Assembly: GCA_963811255.1 (NCBI GenBank)
Contig: CAWEQI010000003.1
Location: forward strand, 558,001 to 622,000
Reading direction: 5' to 3'
Length of the DNA stretch: 64,000 nt
Source: Croceibacterium_B sp963811255
GTDB taxonomy: Bacteria > Pseudomonadota > Alphaproteobacteria > Sphingomonadales > Sphingomonadaceae
Part shown: one piece after another, positions 42,495 to 51,607 of the stretch
Numbering within the stretch: the first letter of the stretch is position 1
How the letters are laid out: every line of letters begins with the position of its first letter
The notes under the pieces: model-generated
What the model saw: the letters and a program-made list of their open reading frames with translations, nothing else
What the model was told of the DNA's origin: nothing
Databases searched by the model: none
Position numbers and translations under genes: made by a program

Positions 42495-42684
42495 TGGCCA
42501 GTGGAGCGGCGCCTATAGGCCCGGCAAAATGCGGACGCAAGCGGCCGCTCGGCCCGGCTTTCGGGGCGCAATTGCCAGCCCCGGCCATTGCTGCTAGGCG
42601 CGGCGCGACCCGGCGCGGGGGCCCGTTCGCGGCCCCTTTTGCCGCACACGGAAACGGACGATCCTATCTCCATGAGCCATCACG

Positions 42685-43008
42685 ATGCTTGACTTTCTAG
42701 CCGCCGGAAGCGCCGCCGCCAGCGGGCCGGGGCTGCTCGGCGAATTGCCGCTGTTCATCGGCTTTGCCGCGATCTTCTATTTCCTCATCTGGCGCCCGCA
42801 GGCGCGCCAGCAGAAGGAGCATCGCGAAAAGATCGCCGCGGTGAAGAAAGGCGATCAGGTCGTCACCGGCGGCGGCATCGTCGGCAAGGTGGTGCGCGTG
42901 GACGACAACTATGCCGATGTCGAGGTGGCGCAAGGCGTTCGCCTCAAGGTGGTCAAGGGCACCATCGGCGACATTATTCCGCCCGGCGGCAAGCCGGCCA
43001 ACGACTGA
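42685..43008 (+). CDS. yajC: Preprotein translocase subunit YajC
   Basis: 107 residues: one membrane helix (LPLFIGFAAIFYFLIWRP) and the cytoplasmic KKGDQVVTGGGIVGKV domain. YajC associates with SecDF and is the usual first gene of yajC-secD-secF. An ATG at 42672 stops after six codons, so 42685 is the start. Confidence 0.96.
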   Translation: MLDFLAAGSAAASGPGLLGELPLFIGFAAIFYFLIWRPQARQQKEHREKIAAVKKGDQVVTGGGIVGKVVRVDDNYADVEVAQGVRLKVVKGTIGDIIPPGGKPAND

Positions 43009-43023
43009 CGGGCGCGACGCGAA

Positions 43024-44616
43024 ATGCTCGACTTTCCCCGCTGGAAACAGGTCTGGCTCTGGGCGCTGACGCTGCTGGCGATGCTCGCCGCCGTGCCGAC
43101 GCTCGTCACCCAGTTCGGCGGCCAGTGGCCGTCCGCGCTGCCCGATCCGGAAGTCAGCCTGGGGCTGGACCTCGCCGGCGGCAGCTATCTGCTGCTGGAA
43201 GCGCAGCCCGGCAACGTCGCCAAGCAGCGCGTGGAAGGCATGGCCGAGACGGTCCGCTCCAAGATGCGCGAGGCCAATATCCGCATCGGCGACGTGTCGA
43301 CCACCGACGGCAAGGTCACCTTCATGCTCGAGGACCCGTCGAAGGTCGATGCCGCGCGTCAGGCGCTGCTCTCCTCGATCAACGGCGTCGGCACGGTCCG
43401 CGAATGGGATCTGCAGGTACTCGACGGCAACAAGTTCGTCCTCACCCTCACCCAAAAGGGCCTCGCGCAGGACGTCGACACGGCGATGGCCAGCGCGACC
43501 GACGTCGTGCGCAAGCGTATCGACGCGCTCGGCACCAAGGAACCGACCATCGTCCGCGAAGGCAGCAACCGGATCATGGTCCAGGTCCCCGGCCTGCAAA
43601 ATCCGCAGCAGCTGAAGGATCTGCTCGGCAAGACCGCCGAGCTCCAATTCAAGCTGGTCGACACCAACGCGCTGCCGTCGGACATCGCGCAAGGAATCGT
43701 GCCGCCGGGCGACGAGATCGTTCCTTATGCGCCGGGCACACCCCAGGCCGGAACTTCGATCGCGGTCAGGCGCCTCGGCGGCATCCGCGGTGACGAACTG
43801 ACCAAGGCGCAGCAGACCAACAAGGCGCAGACCAACGAGCCGGTGGTCAGCATCCAGTTCAACAGCGTCGGCGGCGAGAAGTTCGCCCGCCTGACGACCG
43901 AAAACGTCAACAAGCCCTTCGCCATCATCCTCGACGGGCAGGTGATCTCGGCGCCGAACATCAACGAGCCGATCCTCGGGGGGCAGGCGATCATCGAGGG
44001 CAACTTCACCACCCAGAGCGCCAACCAGCTGGCGATCCAGCTCAATTCGGGCGCGCTGCCGGTCAAGCTGACCGTCGTCGACCAGAGCACCGTCAGCGCC
44101 GAGCTGGGCGCGGATTCGATCCACAAGGGGGCTATCGCGATGATCGTCGGCTCGCTGGTGGTGGTGCTGCTGATCGCCGCCGCCTACGGCCGGTTCGGGC
44201 TCTATGCCGACCTCGCGCTGGTGGTGAACGTGTTCATGATTCTCGGCATCATGGCGATCTTCGGCACCACGCTGACGCTGCCCGGCATCGCCGGCTTCGT
44301 GCTCACCATCGGCGCGGCGGTGGACGCCAACGTGCTGATCAACGAGCGGATCCGCGAAGAGCGACGACGCGGGCGCAAGGCGTTCCAGGCGGTCGACCTC
44401 GGCTACGCCGAGGCAAGCCGGACGATCTTCGACGCCAACATCACCCACGGCATCGCCGCGACGCTGATGTTCATGTTCGGCTCGGGCCCGATCAAGGGCT
44501 TCGCCGTCGTGCTGATGATCGGCATCGTCACCTCGGTGTTCACCGCCGTTTACATGACCCGCATGTGGGTCGCGCTGTGGCTGCGCAGGGCGCGCCCGGC
44601 GGAACTGCACATCTGA
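43024..44616 (+). CDS. secD: Protein translocase subunit SecD
   Basis: 530 residues. One N-terminal helix, a large periplasmic P1 domain (about 35-345) and five C-terminal helices. SecDF uses the proton motive force to pull proteins through SecYEG from the periplasmic side. The SecD hallmarks DLAGGSYLLLE near 46, and GAAVDANVLINERIREE in TM4, are present. Followed 13 bp later by secF. Confidence 0.97.
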   Translation: MLDFPRWKQVWLWALTLLAMLAAVPTLVTQFGGQWPSALPDPEVSLGLDLAGGSYLLLEAQPGNVAKQRVEGMAETVRSKMREANIRIGDVSTTDGKVTFMLEDPSKVDAARQALLSSINGVGTVREWDLQVLDGNKFVLTLTQKGLAQDVDTAMASATDVVRKRIDALGTKEPTIVREGSNRIMVQVPGLQNPQQLKDLLGKTAELQFKLVDTNALPSDIAQGIVPPGDEIVPYAPGTPQAGTSIAVRRLGGIRGDELTKAQQTNKAQTNEPVVSIQFNSVGGEKFARLTTENVNKPFAIILDGQVISAPNINEPILGGQAIIEGNFTTQSANQLAIQLNSGALPVKLTVVDQSTVSAELGADSIHKGAIAMIVGSLVVVLLIAAAYGRFGLYADLALVVNVFMILGIMAIFGTTLTLPGIAGFVLTIGAAVDANVLINERIREERRRGRKAFQAVDLGYAEASRTIFDANITHGIAATLMFMFGSGPIKGFAVVLMIGIVTSVFTAVYMTRMWVALWLRRARPAELHI

Positions 44617-44629
44617 AGGAGGCGCCGCC

Positions 44630-45607
44630 GTGCCCCTGCTCAAGCTCGTCCCCGACAACACCAACATCAACTTCCTCAAGTGGCAGTGGCCGACGACCAT
44701 CCTCAGCGTCGCGCTGATGATTGCCAGTTGGGTGCTGCTCGCCACCAACGGCCTCAACTACGGGGTGGACTTCGCCGGCGGGCAGATGATCCGCGTCACC
44801 TTCACGCAGACCCAGACCGCGCCGATCGGGGCTCTGCGCAGCGAAATCGACAAGCTCGGTTACGGCGAACCGGTCATCCAGTCTGTCGGCAAGCCCAACG
44901 AGGTGTCGATCCGCATGGGCTTGCCCCACGGCTCGGAACAGAACCCGGGTCTTGCCGACAAGATGACTCGGACCATCACCGCCGATCTCAGGATGCATCA
45001 TCCCGACGCGCGCATCGACGGCGTCGATTCGGTCTCGGGCAAGGTCTCCAGCGAACTCGGCTGGACCGCGGCCAAGGCGCTCGGCTTCGCGGCTGTCGCG
45101 ATCTCGATCTACATCTGGTTCCGCTTCGAATGGCAGTTCGGTGTCGGCGCGCTGGTCAGCCTGGTGCACGACGTCACGCTGGTGCTCGGGCTGTTTGCAT
45201 TGACGCAGATGCCGTTCGACCTGACCATCGTTGCGGCGATCCTGACGGTGCTCGGCTATTCGCTCAACGACACCATCGTGGTCTATGACCGGATACGCGA
45301 AAACCTGAAGAAATACCGGCGAATGCAGATGGCCGAGCTGCTTAACCTGTCGGTCAACGAGACGCTGGCGCGCACGATCATGGTCGCCTCGACGATGCTG
45401 ATCACGCTGACCGCGCTGCTGTTCCTCGGTCCGGAAGTGATCTTCGGCTTCTCCGCCGCGCTGATCGTCGGCATTGTCGTTGCCACCTACAGCTCGATCT
45501 ACGCCGCGGCGCCGATGCTGACCTGGCTCGGCGTGACCCCGCACAGCTTCGTGCCCACCGAAAGCGCGACCGACCGCCAGGAAAAAATCGCCCGCGGCGA
45601 GGTCTAG
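44630..45607 (+). CDS. secF: Protein translocase subunit SecF
   Basis: 325 residues from a GTG start with AAGGAGG at 44616-44622 just after the secD stop. Signature blocks: GLNYGVDFAGGQMIRV near 42, and GYSLNDTIVVYDRIRENLKKY in TM4 (the SecF equivalent of the SecD proton-path Asp/Arg). Six membrane helices. Transcription probably ends at the inverted repeat 45628-45724. Confidence 0.97.
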   Translation: MPLLKLVPDNTNINFLKWQWPTTILSVALMIASWVLLATNGLNYGVDFAGGQMIRVTFTQTQTAPIGALRSEIDKLGYGEPVIQSVGKPNEVSIRMGLPHGSEQNPGLADKMTRTITADLRMHHPDARIDGVDSVSGKVSSELGWTAAKALGFAAVAISIYIWFRFEWQFGVGALVSLVHDVTLVLGLFALTQMPFDLTIVAAILTVLGYSLNDTIVVYDRIRENLKKYRRMQMAELLNLSVNETLARTIMVASTMLITLTALLFLGPEVIFGFSAALIVGIVVATYSSIYAAAPMLTWLGVTPHSFVPTESATDRQEKIARGEV

Positions 45608-45627
45608 GCGCCGGTCCCAGTTCCTTT

Positions 45628-45724
45628 CCCGTTCGTCCTGAGCTTGTCGAAGGACAGCTCATTTCTTCCGGCGCAACGCCGCGAAGGGAATCCACGGCCC
45701 TTCGACAAGCTCAGGGCGAACGGG
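45628..45724. repeat. 26-bp inverted repeat between convergent genes
   Basis: CCCGTTCGTCCTGAGCTTGT-CGAAGG at 45628-45653 is repeated in reverse complement at 45699-45724 with one mismatch, 45 bp apart. This TCGAAGGAC-type element is a common dispersed repeat in proteobacterial genomes. It sits in the secF / glycosyltransferase convergent gap and may act as a bidirectional terminator; its right arm runs 14 bp into the glycosyltransferase frame. Confidence 0.75.
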
Positions 45725-46901
45725 TTTGGAGGGCGTCCTCGTAGATTGCCGCCAGCGCCTCGGCGTGGGCCGGCCAGCTAAAGCGCTCGACAGTTGCCGC
45801 AACGGCTTCGCGGTCGGGCGGATTTGCGACAAGCGCCTGCACCGCCTCGGCAATCGCTTTGGCATCGCGCGCCACGATCCACCCGGCTTCGGGCTTCGTC
45901 ACCAGTTCGCGCGCTCCACCGGCATCGCTGATCACCAGCGGGCAACCGCAGGCGAGCGCTTCGACCCAGGCGTTGGCCAGCCCCTCGCTCGCCGAGGGCA
46001 GCACCATCGCGTCGGCGGCCGACAGCACGACCGGCAACAGCGCGTGCTCGAGCGAGCCGAGGAAGTGCACACGTTCGGCGACACCGCGCTCGGCCGCCAG
46101 CTTTTGCAGCTTTGCCCGGTCCGGTCCGCCGCCGACCAGCAGCAGGCGGGCGTCGGGCACGCGGGGCAGAGCGCGGATGACCAGCTCCTGCCCCTTGCGC
46201 GCGATCAGCGCGCCGACGGTGACGAGCAGCGGCGCGCCTGGCGGCAGCGCGAAGCCGAACCGCTCGGCCGCGCGGTGGCGGCATTCCATCCGGTCGAGCG
46301 GACGGAACAGGTCGCGGTCGAGGCCGGTGTAGTGCACGCGAATCTTTTCGCGCGGCAGCCCGAGCGCGGTCATGTCCTTCGCCAGCGCTTGCGACACCGC
46401 GAGCACGACCGCCGCGCGCTCCGCCGCCGCCCGCATTTGCCGCAAGGCGTAGCGGCGCGCGCCCCAGTAGGAGATGTCGGCCCCGCGCGCCTTGATCGCC
46501 AGCGGCAGGCCGAGCTCGCCGGCGATGCGCGCGGCGGCGGGGCCGTCGGGATAGAAGAATTGCGCGTCCACCAGGTCGAACGGCGCGGATTCGTGCAGGT
46601 GGCGCGCCAGCGGCAACACGCTGCGCGCGATCAGCGCCGGGTTCCACCGTCCGCTCAGGCCGGGGACAAGCGGGAAGGTCGGCCGGCGAACTTCGACCCT
46701 GCCTTCGTCCTCGTCGAGGGCGGCCCTCGCGAGCGCCGAGTAGCGGCCCCAGCGCACCGGCGGCAGGCCGATCGGGTTGATCACCGTGACCAGCCAATCG
46801 TCGCGCGCCGCGAGCGCCTCCAGGCTGCTGGCGACGAAAGTGCCGAAGCGCGGAGCCGAGGCGTTCGGATAAAGCGTCGCCAGCGACAGCAGGCGTTTCA
46901 C
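45711..46901 (-). CDS. Glycosyltransferase family 4
   Basis: 396 residues from a GTG at 46899-46901 that overlaps the XRE gene stop (GTGA). GT-B fold retaining glycosyltransferase: N-terminal SLATLYPNASAPRFGTFV, donor-binding VGALIARKGQ and the EX7E motif SEGLANAWVEALACG. It transfers a nucleotide-sugar-donated sugar to an acceptor at the cytoplasmic membrane face. The acceptor is unknown; co-expression with an XRE regulator suggests regulated exopolysaccharide or LPS decoration. Confidence 0.88.
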   Translation of the reverse strand: MKRLLSLATLYPNASAPRFGTFVASSLEALAARDDWLVTVINPIGLPPVRWGRYSALARAALDEDEGRVEVRRPTFPLVPGLSGRWNPALIARSVLPLARHLHESAPFDLVDAQFFYPDGPAAARIAGELGLPLAIKARGADISYWGARRYALRQMRAAAERAAVVLAVSQALAKDMTALGLPREKIRVHYTGLDRDLFRPLDRMECRHRAAERFGFALPPGAPLLVTVGALIARKGQELVIRALPRVPDARLLLVGGGPDRAKLQKLAAERGVAERVHFLGSLEHALLPVVLSAADAMVLPSASEGLANAWVEALACGCPLVISDAGGARELVTKPEAGWIVARDAKAIAEAVQALVANPPDREAVAATVERFSWPAHAEALAAIYEDALQTRSP

Positions 46902-47470
46902 AACTTGCGGACCAGCATTTCCGCCACCGCCAGCCAGGCGGGGTTGTCGATCACGATCTGCCGCTGCCCGAGCCCCGGCGGCAGCAGGCCGACTTTCGTG
47001 CCCTGGCGGTCGATCAGCCGGCCGAAGGCGAAACGCCCGCCGCTGCGTGGCGCGAGGACGTCGCGGTTGATCATCTTCGGTGCGTCCTCTGGCGCAAGCT
47101 GCCGCAGCCATAGCTGGTCCCCCGCGCGATACTCGCCCTGCGGGGTCTCGACCGCGAGACACAGCAGCGGCGCGCCGCTGTCGAGCTGGGTCGGCAGAAT
47201 TGCGTCGCGCGGGCTCGCGAGCGGCTCGGCGCCGGCGTCGGTCAGCCGGGCGACGACTTGCGGCTCGGCCGTCTCGTTGCCCTTGAGCAGCGTTTCGGGC
47301 TCGACGCCGAGCGCGGCGGCGATGCGGTTCATCCAGCCGAGCGACAGGTTGCGCATGCCGGTTTCGAGCCGGCCGATGGTCTGCGCGGTGGTCGGCGGCC
47401 GACACGCCGCGGCGACATCGGCCAACGTCATCCCCTTCTGCTTGCGCACGTCGCGGATGCGATTGATCAC
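46898..47470 (-). CDS. XRE-family regulator with C-terminal sensor-like domain
   Basis: 190 residues from a GTG at 47468-47470 (GGAGAAG upstream, spacing 5), preferred over the ATG at 47491. The helix-turn-helix MINRIRDVRKQKGMTLADVAAAC with PPTTAQTIGRLETG is clear. The remaining 120 residues look like an S24-type fold (LDSGAPLLCLAVETPQGEYRAGDQLWL) without a clear Ser/Lys pair. A 7-bp operator-like dyad lies just upstream. Coupled to the glycosyltransferase gene. Confidence 0.8.
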   Translation of the reverse strand: MINRIRDVRKQKGMTLADVAAACRPPTTAQTIGRLETGMRNLSLGWMNRIAAALGVEPETLLKGNETAEPQVVARLTDAGAEPLASPRDAILPTQLDSGAPLLCLAVETPQGEYRAGDQLWLRQLAPEDAPKMINRDVLAPRSGGRFAFGRLIDRQGTKVGLLPPGLGQRQIVIDNPAWLAVAEMLVRKL

Positions 47471-47482
47471 AGCGGCTTCTCC

Positions 47483-47501
47483 AATAACCAATACGGTTAT
47501 T
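47483..47501. promoter_or_regulatory. Operator-like dyad upstream of XRE gene
   Basis: AATAACC (47483-47489) and GGTTATT (47495-47501) form a perfect 7-bp inverted repeat with a 5-bp spacer, in an AT-rich patch 13 bp before the XRE start and 63 bp before the divergent DUF6456 gene. It is a likely autoregulatory site. Confidence 0.55.
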
Positions 47502-47563
47502 TCACTTTCCTACTTGAACCGAGTTTGTCAAGGCATCGCTTTGTCGAATCGGAGGACAATCGC

Positions 47564-48034
47564 ATGAAGCAGCACTTGGCCGAGCGTGAGCTGACCCGCG
47601 AAGGCCCCCGCCGGCGTGGCGGCGTGGCGCCACGCCGGCGGAGCGTTACCGTCAACCTGGCCGAGTCGCCGCTCGGCTGGCTCCACGCCCGCGGCCACCT
47701 CGACGACCGCCTGTTCGCCGCCGGCGAGCGGCTCCGCGCCGACTACGAGCGGGCCCAACTCGCGCCGGGCGTGACGATGCGCTGGGAGCCGGTGCGCATT
47801 CGCAATACCGGTCCGCGTCGGTCGCCGAGCGAAGGGCAGATCGCCGCCCGTCAGCGCTTCGACGGGGCGATCGCCGCGGCCGGCAAGGGGCTCGAAGACA
47901 TCCTCTGGCGCGTCGTCTGCGCCTGCGAAACGGTCACCGCAGCGGAAAAGGAGCTCGCCTGGCCCGCGCGCAGCGGCAAGCTGGTGCTGAAGATCGCCCT
48001 CGAGCGCGTGGCCGATTTCTACCGCATCGGGTGA
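47564..48034 (+). CDS. DUF6456 domain protein
   Basis: 156 residues from the ATG at 47564 with GGAGGA at 47551-47556. The core ESPLGWLHARGHLDDRLFAAGERLRADYERAQL, then KGLEDILWRVVCACETV and GKLVLKIALERVADFYRIG, is the alphaproteobacterial DUF6456 domain (pattern recalled, not searched). A basic N-terminal arm (RRRGGVAPRRR) suggests DNA binding. Function unknown. Divergent from the XRE gene. Confidence 0.8.
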   Translation: MKQHLAERELTREGPRRRGGVAPRRRSVTVNLAESPLGWLHARGHLDDRLFAAGERLRADYERAQLAPGVTMRWEPVRIRNTGPRRSPSEGQIAARQRFDGAIAAAGKGLEDILWRVVCACETVTAAEKELAWPARSGKLVLKIALERVADFYRIG

Positions 48035-48143
48035 GGGAGATTTTTATTCTCAGGACCGTGTTCCATGTGTTCCAGGTGTGTCAACTTCGGCAACCGATCC
48101 CCCATTTGCGCTGGCGCGAAAACGGGGGACGGCGTCAGCCTTA

Positions 48144-48770
48144 TCAGCGTGGCACGTTCCCCGGCCGCTTGATCGTCGGCCCGAGGCGGGCGATCACTTG
48201 ATGCGCGTCGAACACCCGGTGGTGGTCTGCCGGCGCCGGTCCCTTGTGCATCTCGATTTCGGCCGATGCCTGGTAGCGCTCGACTCGTCGAGTGTCGAAG
48301 AACGGTTCGTTCCAGAACGGGCTCCACATCCGCCAGCCGTAGGACGGATAGTAGTAGCGCCAGTACGGCCGCCAGTAATCGTAGCCCCACCACGGCGAAT
48401 AAGGGCCATAGCCGGGCTGCGGATAAGGCACCGGCTCTTCCCTGACGTTGTGCTCGGTGTTGCGGTTGACCACCTCGAACCAGTCGTAGCCTTGCTGCAG
48501 CGTCAGCTCGGCGGCGCGATAGAGCAGGTAGCCTTCGACCGTTGCGCGCGAAGTGAGCGAGTTGCCGCTGAACGAGACCTGCCACACGCCGGGTGCGATC
48601 CTCCGGTCGGAATAGCCGCCCCGGCTCGGCGCCGCCGAGGAAATCGGCTGGTAGGGCGTGGCCGTTTGGCACGAGGTCAGCGCCAGCGCGGCGGCGAGGC
48701 CGATGGCGGCGAGAAGAGGTGTTCGTCGGTGGCGGGCGGGATTGGCGGTGCGCGGGGTGGGAAGAGTCAT
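48144..48770 (-). CDS. CC0125/CC1285-type lipoprotein
   Basis: 208 residues from the ATG at 48768-48770. Signal peptide with lipobox (ALALTSC), so a lipid-anchored protein. The conserved half (YQPISS, SFSGNSLTSRATVEGYLLYRAAELTLQQGYDWFEVVNRNTE) is the CC0125/CC1285 lipoprotein pattern of alphaproteobacteria. The C-terminal half is Tyr/Trp/Pro-rich. Function unknown, probably envelope. It precedes an ABC-F gene by 118 bp on the same strand but is transcribed away from it. Confidence 0.8.
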   Translation of the reverse strand: MTLPTPRTANPARHRRTPLLAAIGLAAALALTSCQTATPYQPISSAAPSRGGYSDRRIAPGVWQVSFSGNSLTSRATVEGYLLYRAAELTLQQGYDWFEVVNRNTEHNVREEPVPYPQPGYGPYSPWWGYDYWRPYWRYYYPSYGWRMWSPFWNEPFFDTRRVERYQASAEIEMHKGPAPADHHRVFDAHQVIARLGPTIKRPGNVPR

Positions 48771-48888
48771 CGGGCGTCTCCGTTGAGCTACTCCCGCCTC
48801 TGCCAAATCCAATGGGCCGCGCGCGCATGCGTTCCGCGCCGTCATCACTCCGTCGCGCCGAAACCACAGCGCGTCGAGGGCCGTCGGA

Positions 48889-50766
48889 TCAGCCTTCCAC
48901 CCTCTCCGCCAACGCGAACCAGCGCTCCTCGGCGGCATGCTTTTCGGCACGGGCGGTCTCGAGACCCTGGGTCACGCGCTGGAACTTGTCGGGATCGCGG
49001 GCAAACAGCTCGGCATCGGCGAGGATTGCCTCGCCTTTGGCTATCGCCGCATCGAGTTCCTCGATGCGCCGGGGCAGCAGGTCGTAATCCCGCTGGTCCT
49101 TGTAGGAGAGCTTCGTCCTTCCCCTCCCGCTTGCGGGAGGGGGCTGGGGGGAGGGTAAGTCGTTCGGCCGCTTCTCGGACCCACCTCCAACCCCTCCCGC
49201 ACGCGGGAGGGGAGATTTGGGCTTCGCCGGCGCCGCCACCTTCGTCCGCTTCGCCTGCCAGTCCTCGTACCCGCCGGCGACGATGTCGACCTTGCCCGAA
49301 CCGTCGAGGCCCAGCGTCACCGTCACCGTCCGGTCTAGGAAGTCGCGGTCGTGGCTGACCAGCAGCACGGTGCCCTCGTAGTCGGCGATCACTTCCTGCA
49401 GCAGGTCGAGCGTCTCCAGGTCGAGATCGTTGGTCGGCTCGTCGAGCACCAGCAGGTTGCTGGCCTTGGCGAACTCGCGCGCCAGCAGCAGCCGGCTGCG
49501 CTCGCCGCCCGAAAGCACGCCGACTTTCATGTCGACGATCGCCGGGTCGAACAGGAACTCCTTGAGATAGCCTTGCACGTGCTTCCTGTGCCCGCGCACG
49601 TCGATCCACTCGCCGCCGTTGGCGAGAATCTGCCGCACGGTGCGGTCGGGCTGCATCAGCGCCCGCTGCTGGTCGATGGTCACGCCCTTGAGCGTCTTGC
49701 CGAGCGTCACCTCGCCTTCGTCCGGCGCCAACTCGCCGGTGAGCAGCTTGAGCAGGGTGGTTTTGCCCGCGCCGTTGGCGCCGACCACGCCGATCCGGTC
49801 GCCGCGCTGGATGCGCAAGGTGAAATCGCGGATGATCGTCCGCTCGGCACCTGCTCCATCCCCCGAGACGGGGTAGCGTTTCGTCACGTGCTCGGCGTTG
49901 ATGACGGTCTTGGAGCGGGTCTCCTCATCGGTCGCCAGCGCCAGCCGGGCCGCGCCCTGCGGGCTGAGCATCGCCGCGCGCTGCGCTCGCATTTGATGGA
50001 GTTTTTCGAGCCGCCCCTGGTTTCGCTTGCGCCGCGCGGTCACCCCGCGCTCGAGCCAGTGGGCTTCGATCTTCAGCCGCGCGTCGAGCTTCTCCGCCGC
50101 CCGTGCTTCCTCGGCATAGACCTGTTCCTCCCACGCCTCGTAGCCGCCGAAGCCGACTTCTTTGCGCCGCAGCGTCCCGCGGTCGAGCCACAGCGTCGCC
50201 CGCGTCAGCCGCCGCAGGAAAGTGCGGTCGTGGCTGATGACGACGAACGCCCCCTTGTAGCGCTGCAGCCACCCTTCGAGCCATTCGATACCGGCGAGAT
50301 CGAGATGGTTGGTCGGCTCGTCGAGCAGCAGCAGGTTCGGCTCCTGCGCCAGCGCGCGGGCGAGCGCGGCGCGGCGCTTTTCGCCGCCGCTGGCGCTTGC
50401 CGCCTCGCGCGCCATGTCGATCCCGAGCTGATCGGCGATCGCCTCGACCTCGTGCCGCTGCGGTGCGTCGCGCCCGGCGAGGGCGAAGTCCATCAGCGTG
50501 CCGTGCCCGGAGAAGTCGGGATCCTGTTGAAGCAGGACGATCCGCGTGCCCGGCTTTATCTTGCGCTCCCCGCGATCGGCCTCGATGCGCCCGGCGATCA
50601 GGCGGAACAGCGTCGTCTTGCCGACGCCGTTGCGGCCGATCAGCGCCAGTCGGTCGCGCGGGCCGATATGCAGGTCCAGCCCTGCGGAATCCGGTCCGCC
50701 GAACAGCCATCGCCCGCCCTGCTGCAGGCCCAGGCCTTCCCAGGAAAGGATCGGGGGTTCCGCCAT
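48889..50766 (-). CDS. ABC-F ATPase (Uup-like) with in-frame REP insertion
   Basis: 625 residues with two ABC ATPase domains. Walker A GRNGVGKT at 44-51 and GANGAGKT near 330; signatures ASGGEKRR and LSGGERSR; both DEPTN Walker B motifs; and an interdomain linker near 220-280. No membrane segments, so this is an ABC-F factor of the Uup/EttA group acting on ribosomes or DNA. The Uup-like C-terminal coiled coil (LSYKDQRDYDLLPRRIEELD) is separated from domain 2 by about 31 residues encoded by a REP element at 49121-49212 (residues 519-549, PLPRAGGVGGGS...). The frame is kept. Confidence 0.92.
   Translation of the reverse strand: MAEPPILSWEGLGLQQGGRWLFGGPDSAGLDLHIGPRDRLALIGRNGVGKTTLFRLIAGRIEADRGERKIKPGTRIVLLQQDPDFSGHGTLMDFALAGRDAPQRHEVEAIADQLGIDMAREAASASGGEKRRAALARALAQEPNLLLLDEPTNHLDLAGIEWLEGWLQRYKGAFVVISHDRTFLRRLTRATLWLDRGTLRRKEVGFGGYEAWEEQVYAEEARAAEKLDARLKIEAHWLERGVTARRKRNQGRLEKLHQMRAQRAAMLSPQGAARLALATDEETRSKTVINAEHVTKRYPVSGDGAGAERTIIRDFTLRIQRGDRIGVVGANGAGKTTLLKLLTGELAPDEGEVTLGKTLKGVTIDQQRALMQPDRTVRQILANGGEWIDVRGHRKHVQGYLKEFLFDPAIVDMKVGVLSGGERSRLLLAREFAKASNLLVLDEPTNDLDLETLDLLQEVIADYEGTVLLVSHDRDFLDRTVTVTLGLDGSGKVDIVAGGYEDWQAKRTKVAAPAKPKSPLPRAGGVGGGSEKRPNDLPSPQPPPASGRGRTKLSYKDQRDYDLLPRRIEELDAAIAKGEAILADAELFARDPDKFQRVTQGLETARAEKHAAEERWFALAERVEG
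49121..49212. repeat. REP-like palindrome pair inside the ABC-F gene
   Basis: CCCCTCCCGCTTGCGGGAGGGGG at 49121-49143 and CCCCTCCCGCACGCGGGAGGGG at 49191-49212 face each other, with the same GCTGGGGG and CCTCCAACCCC flanks as 8975-9078. It is the only copy lying within a gene. Confidence 0.8.
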
Positions 50767-50864
50767 AGGTGCGCGCGCCTAGCGGCTGGGGCAGGACGGA
50801 ACAAGCGCGTTCACCGGCGCGTAATCGCCGTGGAGGCAGCCCCGCCGCAAAGGAGACCCGTCGG

Positions 50865-51584
50865 ATGATCCGCTACGCCATTCCCGTGCTTGCCGTGACG
50901 GCGCTCGCCACCCCGGCCGCCGCCGCCGAGGTGCAGATTCAAGCCCAGGCGCCGGTCGTCGAACTGACCGTCAGCGACACCGTCAGGGCGAAGCCCGACA
51001 TCGCCCAGGTGAGCGCCGGCGTCACCACCCGGGCCCACAGCGCCCAGGAGGCCATGCGGCAGAACGCCGCCCAGATGCAGAAGGTGGTCGACCGGCTGAA
51101 GGCACTCGGCATTGCCGACAAGGACATTCAGACGGCGAACTTCAATCTCAACGCCCAATTCAACTACCCGAACGGCGGGGGCTCGCCGGTTTTCACCGGT
51201 TATCAGGTGTCGAACCAGGTCACCGTCAAGCTGCGCCGGATCGACAAGACGGGCGAGGTTCTCGATGCGCTCGTCGCCGCGGGGGCGAACAACATCAACG
51301 GGCCCAGCTTCATGATCGACGATCCCACGGCCATGCAGCAGGCGGCGCGCACGCAAGCGTACCAGCACGGACAGGCGATGGCGCAGGCTTATGCGCGCAT
51401 GGCCGGCTACACGGGCGTTCGCCTGCTCGAGGTTTCGGAGAACGTCCAGGTGGGCGGTCCGCCGCCCCCGGCCCCGCCGCAGCCGGTTGCATTCAGCGCC
51501 GAGAGGGGCCCGAGCACGCCGATCGTGCCGGGCGAGGTCGGCACCACCGTTACGCTGACCGTCAAGTACGAAATGACGCGCTAG
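50865..51584 (+). CDS. SIMPL (DUF541) domain periplasmic protein
   Basis: 239 residues from the ATG at 50865. Signal peptide cleaved near ATPAAA-AEV. A SIMPL domain spans about 28-235 (VSDTVRAKPDIAQVSAGVTTRAHSAQEAMRQNAAQM). Such proteins are periplasmic, form ring oligomers in some species and have unclear roles in oxidative or other stress. A Pro-rich loop (GGPPPPAPPQP) sits near 205. Isolated gene. Confidence 0.87.
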   Translation: MIRYAIPVLAVTALATPAAAAEVQIQAQAPVVELTVSDTVRAKPDIAQVSAGVTTRAHSAQEAMRQNAAQMQKVVDRLKALGIADKDIQTANFNLNAQFNYPNGGGSPVFTGYQVSNQVTVKLRRIDKTGEVLDALVAAGANNINGPSFMIDDPTAMQQAARTQAYQHGQAMAQAYARMAGYTGVRLLEVSENVQVGGPPPPAPPQPVAFSAERGPSTPIVPGEVGTTVTLTVKYEMTR

Positions 51585-51607
51585 GCTGAACGGTGAGTCC
51601 GATTGAC

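Noticed and set aside
42697..44757. 686-aa minus frame over secD
   Set aside because: Antisense shadow; secD/secF motifs are clear on the + strand.
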